A stretch of DNA of 64,000 nt from positions 992,001-1,056,000 of the forward strand of contig NZ_CP152342.1 of assembly GCF_045291395.1 (NCBI RefSeq), in the 5' to 3' direction. Source of the stretch: MR-S7 sp000400995 (GTDB lineage Bacteria > Pseudomonadota > Gammaproteobacteria > Burkholderiales > Burkholderiaceae_C). A program made the position numbers and the translations under genes. Shown here in pieces: positions 1 to 6,674 of this stretch. Under the pieces are notes generated by a model. The model saw only the letters and a list, made by a program, of their open reading frames with translations. It ran no database searches and was not told the origin of the DNA. Numbering within the stretch: the first letter of the stretch is position 1; each line of letters begins with the position of its first letter.

Positions 1-1
1 G

Positions 2-409
2 GGCGGGCAGGGCTGGGCCTTCCTGCTGGCCGTGGAGGCGCTGCAGCAGCTGCACGCGGCGCGCGGCGTGCCGGCCCACGGCCTCACCGCGGTGCAGCTC
101 GCGCAGCGGCTGCGCGTGGACGTGCTGCAGCTCGAACCCGTGCTGGACGCCTTCACCGGCCTGGGCTGGGTGGTGCAGGTCAACGAGACGGCCGCCGGCG
201 CACCCGGCTCGGTCGACGCGCGCTACGTGCTGCTGGCCGACCCCGCCACCACGCACATGGAGCCGCTGGTGCAGCGCCTGCTGGTGGAACGCGCCGAGGC
301 GCTGGAGCGCTTCTGGGGCAACACGGGCATGGAAGTGCTCAAGCTCGCAGACGTGCTGCAGCGCGGCGACGCGCAATCACTGCCGCCTCCTTTGCTCTTG
401 AAAAGATAG
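2..409 (+). CDS. YihY/ribonuclease BN-like inner membrane protein, C-terminal part (5' end outside window)
   Basis: The frame is open from the first bases of the window and begins G-G-Q-G-W-A-F-L-L-A-V-E, so only the C-terminus is present. The visible about 135 residues look like the soluble winged-helix-like tail that betaproteobacterial YihY (UPF0761) proteins carry after their membrane domain; this is recognition by eye. The last codons and the TAG stop at 407-409 lie in a copy of the dispersed repeat, which gives the unusual ending P-P-P-L-L-L-K-R. The gene converges with hpnE, whose stop is only 24 bases further on. Without the membrane part the family call is moderate. Confidence 0.6.
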   Translation, partial: GGQGWAFLLAVEALQQLHAARGVPAHGLTAVQLAQRLRVDVLQLEPVLDAFTGLGWVVQVNETAAGAPGSVDARYVLLADPATTHMEPLVQRLLVERAEALERFWGNTGMEVLKLADVLQRGDAQSLPPPLLLKR

Positions 410-447
410 CTGCTTGCGCTTTATGGATAAGCGCTAGAGGTCGATTT
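399..447 (+). repeat. Dispersed repeat copy 1, between two convergent stop codons
   Basis: The copy carries the half-site TAGCTGCTTGCGCTT, a 7-base loop and AAGCGCTAGAGG, so GCGCTT pairs with AAGCGC in a small hairpin. The first TAG (407-409) ends the rightward gene and the CTA (434-436) ends hpnE on the other strand. It is the best match to the family consensus in this window. Confidence 0.85.
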
Positions 448-1720
448 CATTCAAGTCCTGCGCGGCCGCCGCGCCGTGCAGCACCGCCCCCTCCAGCGTC
501 GCGGGGTAGGGCCCGGCCACGTAGTCGCCGCAGGCCTGCAGGCCTGGCGCGATGCGGCGCGGCGGGCGCTGCAGGCCGGGCGTGCAGGCGAAGGTGGCGC
601 GCTTTTCCACCACCGTCTGCACCACCCGCAGGCCGTGCAGGCCCAGGTCTTCGGCCGCCTGGGCGAGCACCTGCGGTTCCAGCGCGCCGCGCTCGCCCTC
701 GAAGGCGCTGACCACGAAGGCCAGCACGCCGGCCGGGCCGCCGAGATGCGCGCGGTCGAACACGAACTGCGCCGGCCGCCCCGAACGGCTGCGCAGCGCG
801 AGCATGGGATGCGGCAGCAGCGGGTCCTGCGCGCCTATGTGCTCGGCATACACGGTGGCGATGGCGCCAAAGCGCAGCGCCGCGGCGGTGGCGGCCCATG
901 CGTGCGCCGCGGGCAGGCCGGTGCCGGCCGCGAGGCGCGCGGCCTCGGCGCTGCCGGTGGCGAGGACCACCGCGTCGAACGGCTCGCCGTCCACGTGCCA
1001 GCCGCTGTCCTGCGCAACGGCCTGTACGCGCCGGCCCAGGTGCACGGTATGGCCGCGCGCCCGCAGCCACTGCGTGGCGGGCTCGGGCAGCAGCGCGCCC
1101 AAGTCGGCGCGCGGCAGCAGCAGATTGGAGCCGCCGCGCCCGCTGAACAGACTGTCCCGCAGCACACGCAGGAAGGTCTGGCCGCAGGCTGCCTGCGCGG
1201 GAGTGTTGAGCGCGGAAACGCACAGCGGCTCGATGAACTCGCCCACGAGCCGCGGCGGCAGGCCCGCGCACAGGTCAGCCACGCTGGCGCCCGGGGCGCA
1301 GCGGAATCCCGCCAGCTGCCAGCGCGCCGCGCGCGCGAGCAGGGCAAGCCGCTCGCCCGTGCTCCAGCCGCGCGCGCGGACGATGCCGGAGAGCGCGTCC
1401 CAGGGCGGCGGCGCGTCGGGCAGGGTCAGGCCCGTGCCGTCGGGAAAGACGAGCGCCAGCGGCAGGCGCAGTAGCGCGGCATCGGAGTCGGCGCCCAGCT
1501 CGCGCATGAGCCGCAGGCATTCGGCGTAGGCGCCGATGAGGATGTGCTGGCCGTTGTCTAGCGTGATGGAGCGGCCGTCGGCCAGTTGCGCCGCCACGGC
1601 GCGCGCGCGCCCGCCCGGCGTGCGGCTGGCCTCGAACACGGTCACGCCGTGGCCCGCCTGCGCCGCGCGCACGGCGGCGGCCATGCCGCCCCAGCCCGCG
1701 CCGATGACCGCGACTTTCAC
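434..1720 (-). CDS. hpnE: Hydroxysqualene dehydroxylase HpnE
   Basis: This 428-residue protein begins V-K-V-A-V-I-G-A-G-W-G-G, an FAD-binding Rossmann motif, and ends in a typical amine-oxidase-like C-terminal FAD segment (C-G-D-Y-V-A-G-P-Y-P-A-T-L-E-G-A). In the HpnCDE pathway it reduces hydroxysqualene to squalene, the precursor of hopanoids. The GTG start at 1718-1720 overlaps the hpnD stop by four bases, which implies translational coupling. The final residues E-I-D-L and the TAG stop are encoded by the dispersed repeat at 399-447. Antisense open frames over this gene are high-GC shadows. Confidence 0.9.
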   Translation of the reverse strand: MKVAVIGAGWGGMAAAVRAAQAGHGVTVFEASRTPGGRARAVAAQLADGRSITLDNGQHILIGAYAECLRLMRELGADSDAALLRLPLALVFPDGTGLTLPDAPPPWDALSGIVRARGWSTGERLALLARAARWQLAGFRCAPGASVADLCAGLPPRLVGEFIEPLCVSALNTPAQAACGQTFLRVLRDSLFSGRGGSNLLLPRADLGALLPEPATQWLRARGHTVHLGRRVQAVAQDSGWHVDGEPFDAVVLATGSAEAARLAAGTGLPAAHAWAATAAALRFGAIATVYAEHIGAQDPLLPHPMLALRSRSGRPAQFVFDRAHLGGPAGVLAFVVSAFEGERGALEPQVLAQAAEDLGLHGLRVVQTVVEKRATFACTPGLQRPPRRIAPGLQACGDYVAGPYPATLEGAVLHGAAAAQDLNEIDL

Positions 1721-2565
1721 AGGATGCCCAGCGCTTGTACTTTCCAGGCGAGCCAGAACTTGCGCAGCGGCGTGAGGCTGGTGCGCTGGTGCAGCACCTG
1801 GAAGCCGTCGGCCTCGATTTCGCGCAGCAGCGTGCGGTAGATGCTGGCCATCATCAGGCCGGGCTTCTGCGCGCGGCGGTCGGCTTTGGGCAAGGTTTGC
1901 AGCAGGGCGATGGCCTCGTCGTAGAGGCGGTGGGCACGCTCGGCCTGGAAGCGCATGAGCGCGGTGAAGCGCTCGGAATACTCGCGCTTGGTGATCTCGT
2001 GCGCGCGCACGTCGAACTGCTGCAGCTCGCTGATGGGCAGGTAGATGCGCCCGCGCATCGCGTCCTCGCCCACGTCGCGGATGATGTTGGTGAGCTGGAA
2101 CGCGAGGCCCAGCTTGTGCGCGTATTCGGTGGTGCGCGCGTCGGTCTGGCCGAAGATGCGCGCGGCCACCTCGCCCACCACGCCGGCCACCAGGTGGCAG
2201 TAGCGCGCCAGGCCCGCGAAGTCGAGGTAGCGCGTCTGCTCCAGGTCCATGCGGCAGCCCTCGATCACCGCCTGCAGGTGCTGCGCCTCGATGCCGTAGA
2301 GCGCGGCGTGCGGCATCAGCGCCTGCATCACCGGGTGCGTGGGCTGGCCCGCGAAGGCCTGGGCCACCTCGCCCTGCCACCAAGCGAGCTTGGTGGCGGC
2401 CACGCCCGGGTCGCTGACCTCGTCGACCACGTCGTCCACTTCGCGGCAGAACGCATAGAAAGCCGTGATGGCCGCGCGCCGCTCGCGCGGCAGGAACAGG
2501 AAGGCGTAATAGAAGCTGCTGCCGGATGCGGCGGCTTTTTGTTGGACGTACTGCTCGGGGGTCAT
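1717..2565 (-). CDS. hpnD: Presqualene diphosphate synthase HpnD
   Basis: HpnD condenses two farnesyl diphosphates to presqualene diphosphate. The protein of about 282 residues has both aspartate-rich motifs of the squalene/phytoene synthase family: D-D-V-V-D-E near residue 45 and a second D-V-G-E-D (in I-I-R-D-V-G-E-D) around residue 150. I chose the ATG at 2563-2565 (M-T-P-E-Q-Y-V), which gives the usual family N-terminus; an upstream ATG at 2622 lies in the repeat at 2619-2672 and is unlikely. The gene is the middle of the leftward hpnC-hpnD-hpnE operon and overlaps hpnE. Confidence 0.92.
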   Translation of the reverse strand: MTPEQYVQQKAAASGSSFYYAFLFLPRERRAAITAFYAFCREVDDVVDEVSDPGVAATKLAWWQGEVAQAFAGQPTHPVMQALMPHAALYGIEAQHLQAVIEGCRMDLEQTRYLDFAGLARYCHLVAGVVGEVAARIFGQTDARTTEYAHKLGLAFQLTNIIRDVGEDAMRGRIYLPISELQQFDVRAHEITKREYSERFTALMRFQAERAHRLYDEAIALLQTLPKADRRAQKPGLMMASIYRTLLREIEADGFQVLHQRTSLTPLRKFWLAWKVQALGIL

Positions 2566-2618
2566 GTGGGGCGTGATTGTCCCATGGCGCGCGGGCGGCT
2601 TGGCCCCACGCAGGTTAT

Positions 2619-2672
2619 GCATGAAAAATGGCTCCAGCGCTTACGTAGCAAGCGCAAGGAGCTATTGTTTCA
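2619..2672 (-). repeat. Dispersed repeat copy 2, between hpnC and hpnD
   Basis: The reverse-orientation copy reads GGCTCCAGCGCTTACGTAGC then AAGCGCAAGGAGCTAT. It lies within the hpnC-hpnD spacer, just upstream of the hpnD start, so it is transcribed in the hpn operon mRNA and could fold as a small intercistronic hairpin. Confidence 0.8.
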
Positions 2673-2676
2673 GGAG

Positions 2677-3552
2677 CTACATGCGCATGGCCCGCGCCAG
2701 CATGTGCAGCCAGTCCAGCGGGCCGAGCACGGGGCGCCGGCACAGGTTGGCGCCGTGCAGCGCGTCGATCCTGTCGAGGATGCGCAGGCCGCCCTGCACC
2801 ACCAGGCGCAGCTCCCAGCCCGCGCGGCCCGGCAGGCGGTGCACCAGCGGCGCGCCGGACTGCATGAGCGCGCGTGCCCACTGGGCGTTGTCCTGCAGCA
2901 GCCGCGTGGTGGCGGGCGTGGGGCGCAGCGCGGCCAGCTCGGCGCGCGACACGCCGTGCGCGGCGCAGTCGGCGTCGGCGAGGTAGTGGCGCCCGCGAGG
3001 AATGTCCACGCTCAGGTCCTGCCAGAAGTTGATGAGCTGCAGCGCCGAGCAGATCGCGTCGCTCTCGCGCAGCGCCGCTTCGCCCTGCACGCCGTACAGG
3101 TGCAGCAGCAGGCGTCCCACGGGGTTGGCCGAGCGGCGGCAGTAGTCGAGCAGCGCGGCGCGATCGGGATAGGTGGCGCCGCGCGCGGTCATCTCCACGT
3201 CCTGCGCGAAGGCGCTCAGCAGGTCGTGCAGCAGCGGCACGGGCAGCGCGTGGCTGCGCAGCACGCGCTGCAGCGGCAAGAACACGCCCGCCCAGCGCGG
3301 GGAGGGCGCGCGGCCCTCGGCGATGGCCTGCAGGTCGGCGCCGTAGGCGGCCAGCGCGGCCAGGCGTTCGGGGGCGGGTGCGTCGCCTTCGTCGGCGATG
3401 TCGTCCGCCGTGCGCGCGAAGGCATAGAGGGCGGCGATGGGCTGGCGCAAGTGCGGCGGGCACAGCAGCGAGGCGACGGGGAAGTTCTCGTAGTGCGTGA
3501 CCGGCGCCGCCGTGGCGTGGAGCGGTTCGGGGGAGGAAGGCACGGGGCGCAA
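2677..3552 (-). CDS. hpnC: Hydroxysqualene synthase HpnC
   Basis: HpnC hydrolyses presqualene diphosphate to hydroxysqualene, between HpnD and HpnE. The about 291-residue protein is a squalene/phytoene synthase homologue with A-D-D-I-A-D-E near residue 50 and N-F-W-Q-D-L-S-V-D around residue 180. The start is uncertain: TTG at 3550-3552 has an AAGGAG-like sequence 12 bases upstream, and a GTG lies three codons downstream (3541-3543). An IS element ends 20 bases upstream, so the native promoter has been separated from the gene. Reading from the transposase strand could still enter it. Confidence 0.88.
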   Translation of the reverse strand: MRPVPSSPEPLHATAAPVTHYENFPVASLLCPPHLRQPIAALYAFARTADDIADEGDAPAPERLAALAAYGADLQAIAEGRAPSPRWAGVFLPLQRVLRSHALPVPLLHDLLSAFAQDVEMTARGATYPDRAALLDYCRRSANPVGRLLLHLYGVQGEAALRESDAICSALQLINFWQDLSVDIPRGRHYLADADCAAHGVSRAELAALRPTPATTRLLQDNAQWARALMQSGAPLVHRLPGRAGWELRLVVQGGLRILDRIDALHGANLCRRPVLGPLDWLHMLARAMRM

Positions 3553-3571
3553 TGTACCCGATGGCTCCTTA

Positions 3572-3588
3572 GAACGTGTTCAAAGTCT
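3572..3588 (+). repeat. Left terminal inverted repeat of the IS element
   Basis: GAACGTGTTCAAAGTCT; it matches the right end with one mismatch (A versus G at the thirteenth base). The end faces hpnC. Confidence 0.88.
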
Positions 3589-4371
3589 TCTGAGCAAGAG
3601 GCCCAGGAAGGCCAGATGGACGAACTGCAAACTGGTGTTGAGCCAGCGCTCGCAGTTCTTCCATAGCCTGCGGTTCTTCTCCAACCACGCAAAGCTGCGC
3701 TCGACAATCCAGCGCTTGGGCATGACCTTGAAGGTGTGCAACTCGCTGCGCTTGGCAATCTGTACCGTCACGTGCTCGCCCAGGATGCCCCTAACACCCT
3801 GCGAGAACGGCTGGCCGACATAGCCGCTATCGCACAGCAAGCTTTGCACCCGGCCCAAGGTGGGCTTGCAGCGCTTGAGCGCCCCCGATGCCCCTTTGCG
3901 GTCCGTCACCTCGGCCGTGGTCACCGCCACCGCATGGGGCAGCCCTTGCGTATCCACCGCGATGTGGCGCTTGATCCCCGAGACCTTCTTGCCCGCGTCA
4001 TAGCCCCTCAATGCCGCCGGATCCGCGTTCTTCACGCTCTGCGCGTCCACGATCAAGAACGCGCTGCAGGCGTTGCGACCCAGTTTCTCGCGGGCCGCGC
4101 CAACCTGATTTTTTTAAAGCCTGCTCCAGCAGGCTGCCACCTCGCGCGGCTCGCTCCAGATGGCCCAGTACGAATGCACCGTGCGCCATTTCGGGTAGTC
4201 ACTGGGCAGCGCTCTCCACTGGCAGCCCGTGCGCAGCAGGTACAGCACCGCGCAGAACACCTCGTACAGGTCTATCTTGCGCGGCGCTGTCTTCTTGCGT
4301 GCGCTCTCCAGCAACGGCTTGATGATCTCGAATTGTTCGCGACTGATGTCGCTCGGGTAGCTCTTTCTCAC
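3580..4371 (-). pseudogene. IS5-family transposase, two-frame gene with an extra frameshift
   Basis: OrfA starts at 4371 (M-R-K-S-Y-P-S-D) and carries the DUF4096-like N-terminal domain. OrfB contains the DDE catalytic core: I-V-D-A-Q-S-V-K-N, C-D-S-G-Y-V-G and E-R-S-F-A-W-L-E-K. In related elements OrfA runs into ...S-L-L-E-Q-A-L-K and then shifts at an A-run. Here the A7 run is present (T7 at 4109-4115 on the plus strand), but S-L-L-E-Q-A-L-K lies in another frame. OrfA instead reads W-S-E-P-R-E-V-A-A-C-W-S-R-L-stop, consistent with loss of one G near 4136-4143. A single TAA at 4114-4116 then separates OrfA and OrfB in the same frame. The enzyme is probably inactive unless this is a sequencing error. 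Confidence 0.75.
4109..4115 (-). other. Likely programmed frameshift A7 run of the transposase
   Basis: On the minus strand the sequence is GCTTTAAAAAAATCAGG. A shift on this A-run links the L-L-E-Q-A-L-K frame to the K-N-Q-V-G-A-A-R frame of the catalytic half, as in other IS427-group elements. In this copy an upstream indel spoils the arrangement. Confidence 0.55.
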
Positions 4372-4395
4372 CCTGCGAGCTTCTCATATCGACAG

Positions 4396-4412
4396 AGACC
4401 TTGAACACGTTC
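4396..4412 (-). repeat. Right terminal inverted repeat of the IS element
   Basis: Read on the minus strand it is GAACGTGTTCAAGGTCT. It is followed by TA, the second copy of the target duplication. Confidence 0.88.
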
Positions 4413-4554
4413 TAAGAAGGGGTGCGTCGAATTCTCATCAAATAAGAGCAGGATAAGAAGTAGGAACGAGAACGGTTCGTACCCCGTTTAACGCTTTTTC
4501 CACGGGCGTTCTGCTAACGTGCCCGGCGGCCAGCGCATGCGCCCCGAGACCTTG

Positions 4555-5267
4555 ATGCCCCATAGAAAACCCCAGCAGATTCCCTACACCGTCCTGATCG
4601 TGGAGGACGAGCGCGCCATTGCAGAAAACCTGCTGCTGGTCCTGGAGGGCGAAGGCTTCATCGCCGAGACCACGCGCGACGCGAGGACGGCCCTGGACAG
4701 GCTGGCGCGCGACCCCTTCGACCTGGTGCTCCTGGACATCGGCCTGCCCGGCATGGACGGTTACCAGATGCTGCGGCAGATGCGCGAGGCCATGCAGCTG
4801 GCGACGCCGGTGCTGGTGTTGACGGCCCGCTCCGCGCTGGAGGACAAGTCGCTGGGGTTTTCCGGCGGCGCCGACGATTACCTGGTCAAGCCGTTCGCGC
4901 TGGAAGAGGTGGTGATGCGTGCCAGGGCGCTGCTGCGCCGCAGCAAGCAGCTGTCCGACACCGCCTTCGTGCTCAGCCACGGTCCGCTGCGCTATGGGGT
5001 GGCGCAGCAGCTCGTGACCGTGGACGGGCGGGAGGTCCGGCTGCCGCGCAAGAGCCTCATGGTGCTGGAGCTGCTGATGCGCTATGCGGGCCGCGTGGTG
5101 TCGCGCCAGCGGCTGGAGGACTACCTGTGGCAGGGCGAGCCGCCCTCGGCGGAGGCCCTGCGCGCGGCCAGCTCCATCTGCTGCGCAAGGCACTCAATGC
5201 CCACGGCTACGACGGCATCGAGACGGTGCACAACATCGGCTGGCGGCTGGCGAGTCCGGACAGATGA
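4555..5267 (+). pseudogene. OmpR/PhoB-type response regulator with a frameshift in the DNA-binding helix
   Basis: The receiver domain is intact: V-E-D-E near residue 13, the phospho-acceptor Asp61 in L-L-D-I-G-L-P-G-M-D-G, and the K-P-F motif. The winged-helix domain follows, but after ...P-P-S-A-E-A-L-R the frame moves. With two bases (a GC unit in CGCGCGG, about 5161-5167) removed, the protein would continue G-Q-L-H-L-L-R-K-A-L and end ...N-I-G-W-R-L-A-S-P-D-R at 5267, overlapping the kinase start by four bases. As it stands, translation continues out of frame into the kinase gene, losing the recognition helix. The start ATG at 4555 is chosen over upstream GTG 4519 and ATG 4537, which are also possible. 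Confidence 0.75.
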
Positions 5268-6565
5268 AGAACAAGTCCATCGCCGCGCGCACCACCTTCG
5301 TGCTGACCTGCCTGGTGAGCCTGGCCGTCTGCCTGTCGGCGCTGCTGGCGTACCTGGCCTACGTCCGCATCCAGGAAAACATGATCGACAAGCTCATGGA
5401 AACCGAATCCGGGCGTCTGGTGGCGCGGGTGACGCGGTTCGGCGGCGACTGGACGAAACCGTTCGAGCGCGACATGGGCCCCTCGATGTACGCCTGGGGC
5501 GAGTCGGACAGGCACCCCGCCGACAGCATGCCGGCCGAGCTGCGCTCCCTGCCCTTGGGGCTGCACCATCTGGACCAGGGCGAGAGCACCTGGCACGTGG
5601 CCGTGGCGGATGCCCTGGACGGGCGGCTCTACGTGCTCTACGACTCCATCGTCATCCGCCACCAGCTGAGGGATTTCGCGCTGGCCCTGGTGGCCATCGT
5701 GCTGGGATGCTCCCTGCTGGCGCTGCTCGTCAGCCGTTCCGTCGCGCGCTGGCTGGTCACGCCGCTCAACCAGCTGACGGAGCGGCTGACGCGCTGGGTG
5801 CCCAGCTCGGCCAGCGCCGTAGCCCGGCAGGGCAACGAGGCCGATAGGCTGGTGGAGGTCTTCAACCGGGTGCAGGATCAGGTGGATGCGGCCATCGCGG
5901 ACCAGCGCGAGTTCTCCGCCAACCTGCACCATGAGATCCGCACGCCGCTCACCGTCATCCGCAGCGACACGGAATTGATGCTCAAGGGCAGCGTCAAGGA
6001 CCCCGAGGGCGTACGCCTGCGGCTGGAGCGCATCGCCGGGCTGGTGCAGGAAATCAGCCAGTCGCTGGAAAGCACCTACAACCTGGCGCACGCGCGTTTC
6101 GAGGACGAGGCCCGCGTGCACCTGCGCTCGTGCGTCGACGACGTCTTCGAGAACCTGCGCCTCGAAGCCGGGAAGGCCGGCCTGGCCTTCGTGAATGCGG
6201 TGCAGGCCGGGCACGAGGCCACGCTGAGCCGCCACGCGCTGATGACGGTGATGCGCAACATCATGCGCAACGCCATCCTGCATGCGGCGCCGGCCACGCT
6301 GGTGGTGGAGTCCACGGCGGAGGGCCTGCGCTTCACGGACACGGGGCCGGGCATCGAGCCCTCGGAGCTGGGCAGCGTCTTCGAGCGGTATTTCAGCAAC
6401 CGCCGGGCCGACCAGCGCGGCGGCGAAGCGGCCGCCAGCGTGGACCAGACGGGCCTGGGGCTGGCGATCGCGCAGCGCGTCTGCGTCATGCAGTCGTGGC
6501 GCCTGGAGGTGCTCTCGCCCGTGGCCGAGGGGCATGGCACCTGCTTCACCCTGGCATTCGCTTGA
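5264..6565 (+). CDS. Sensor histidine kinase
   Basis: This 433-residue kinase has two membrane segments (about residues 12-33 and 138-160) bracketing a periplasmic sensor region of about 100 residues, then HisKA with H-H-E-I-R-T-P-L (His223 is the phospho-acceptor). HATPase_c follows, with N-box R-N-I-M-R-N-A-I-L-H, G1 box D-T-G-P-G-I and G2 box G-L-G-L-A-I. The ATG at 5264 overlaps the TGA of the regulator's intended frame, so the pair was translationally coupled. The signal sensed is not apparent. With the partner regulator frameshifted, the kinase may have lost its output. Confidence 0.88.
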   Translation: MKNKSIAARTTFVLTCLVSLAVCLSALLAYLAYVRIQENMIDKLMETESGRLVARVTRFGGDWTKPFERDMGPSMYAWGESDRHPADSMPAELRSLPLGLHHLDQGESTWHVAVADALDGRLYVLYDSIVIRHQLRDFALALVAIVLGCSLLALLVSRSVARWLVTPLNQLTERLTRWVPSSASAVARQGNEADRLVEVFNRVQDQVDAAIADQREFSANLHHEIRTPLTVIRSDTELMLKGSVKDPEGVRLRLERIAGLVQEISQSLESTYNLAHARFEDEARVHLRSCVDDVFENLRLEAGKAGLAFVNAVQAGHEATLSRHALMTVMRNIMRNAILHAAPATLVVESTAEGLRFTDTGPGIEPSELGSVFERYFSNRRADQRGGEAAASVDQTGLGLAIAQRVCVMQSWRLEVLSPVAEGHGTCFTLAFA

Positions 6566-6591
6566 CAGGCGTGGGGATGCTCTCGTAGATT
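6562..6591 (+). promoter_or_regulatory. Promoter of the RND efflux operon
   Basis: TTGACA at 6562-6567, an 18-base spacer and TAGATT at 6586-6591 form a good sigma-70 promoter. The -35 box overlaps the stop of the histidine kinase gene, so the efflux genes have their own transcription start. Confidence 0.6.
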
Positions 6592-6611
6592 ACTAACCGG
6601 TCAGTCAGTAA
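6590..6611 (+). promoter_or_regulatory. Putative TetR-type operator
   Basis: TTACTAACCGGTCAGTCAGTAA has matching outer arms (TTACT / AGTAA) around a CCGGTCAGTC core. It resembles operators used by TetR-family repressors of RND pumps and overlaps the -10 box and presumed start point. No tetR gene is adjacent, so the regulator must be elsewhere. Confidence 0.45.
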
Positions 6612-6674
6612 TATGCGGGATAGGCGCTGGCGTGCGGCGCCATCTCCCTTCGTGCCACTTCCACGGTTTCTCCC

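Larger units (their letters stand above)
3572..4412 (-). mobile_element. IS5-family (IS427-group-like) insertion sequence, 841 bp
   Basis: The element has 17-bp terminal inverted repeats with one mismatch (GAACGTGTTCAAAGTCT at the left, GAACGTGTTCAAGGTCT at the right read inward). It is flanked by TA on both sides (3570-3571 and 4413-4414), the two-base target duplication typical of the IS427 group. Both ends and a single target duplication are intact, so the insertion looks recent. Joining the flanks restores the sequence CTTCTAAGGAG upstream of hpnC, so the target lay next to the hpnC ribosome-binding site. Confidence 0.9.

Noticed and set aside
434..2383. A single 649-codon minus-strand protein joining hpnD sequence and hpnE
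   Set aside because: The first part is an out-of-frame reading of hpnD; hpnE has its own GTG start at 1720 in a four-base overlap.
1735..3666. A 643-codon plus-strand frame over hpnD and hpnC
   Set aside because: It is a shadow of the hpn genes; there is no recognisable domain and its composition is biased to Arg, His, Gln and Ala.
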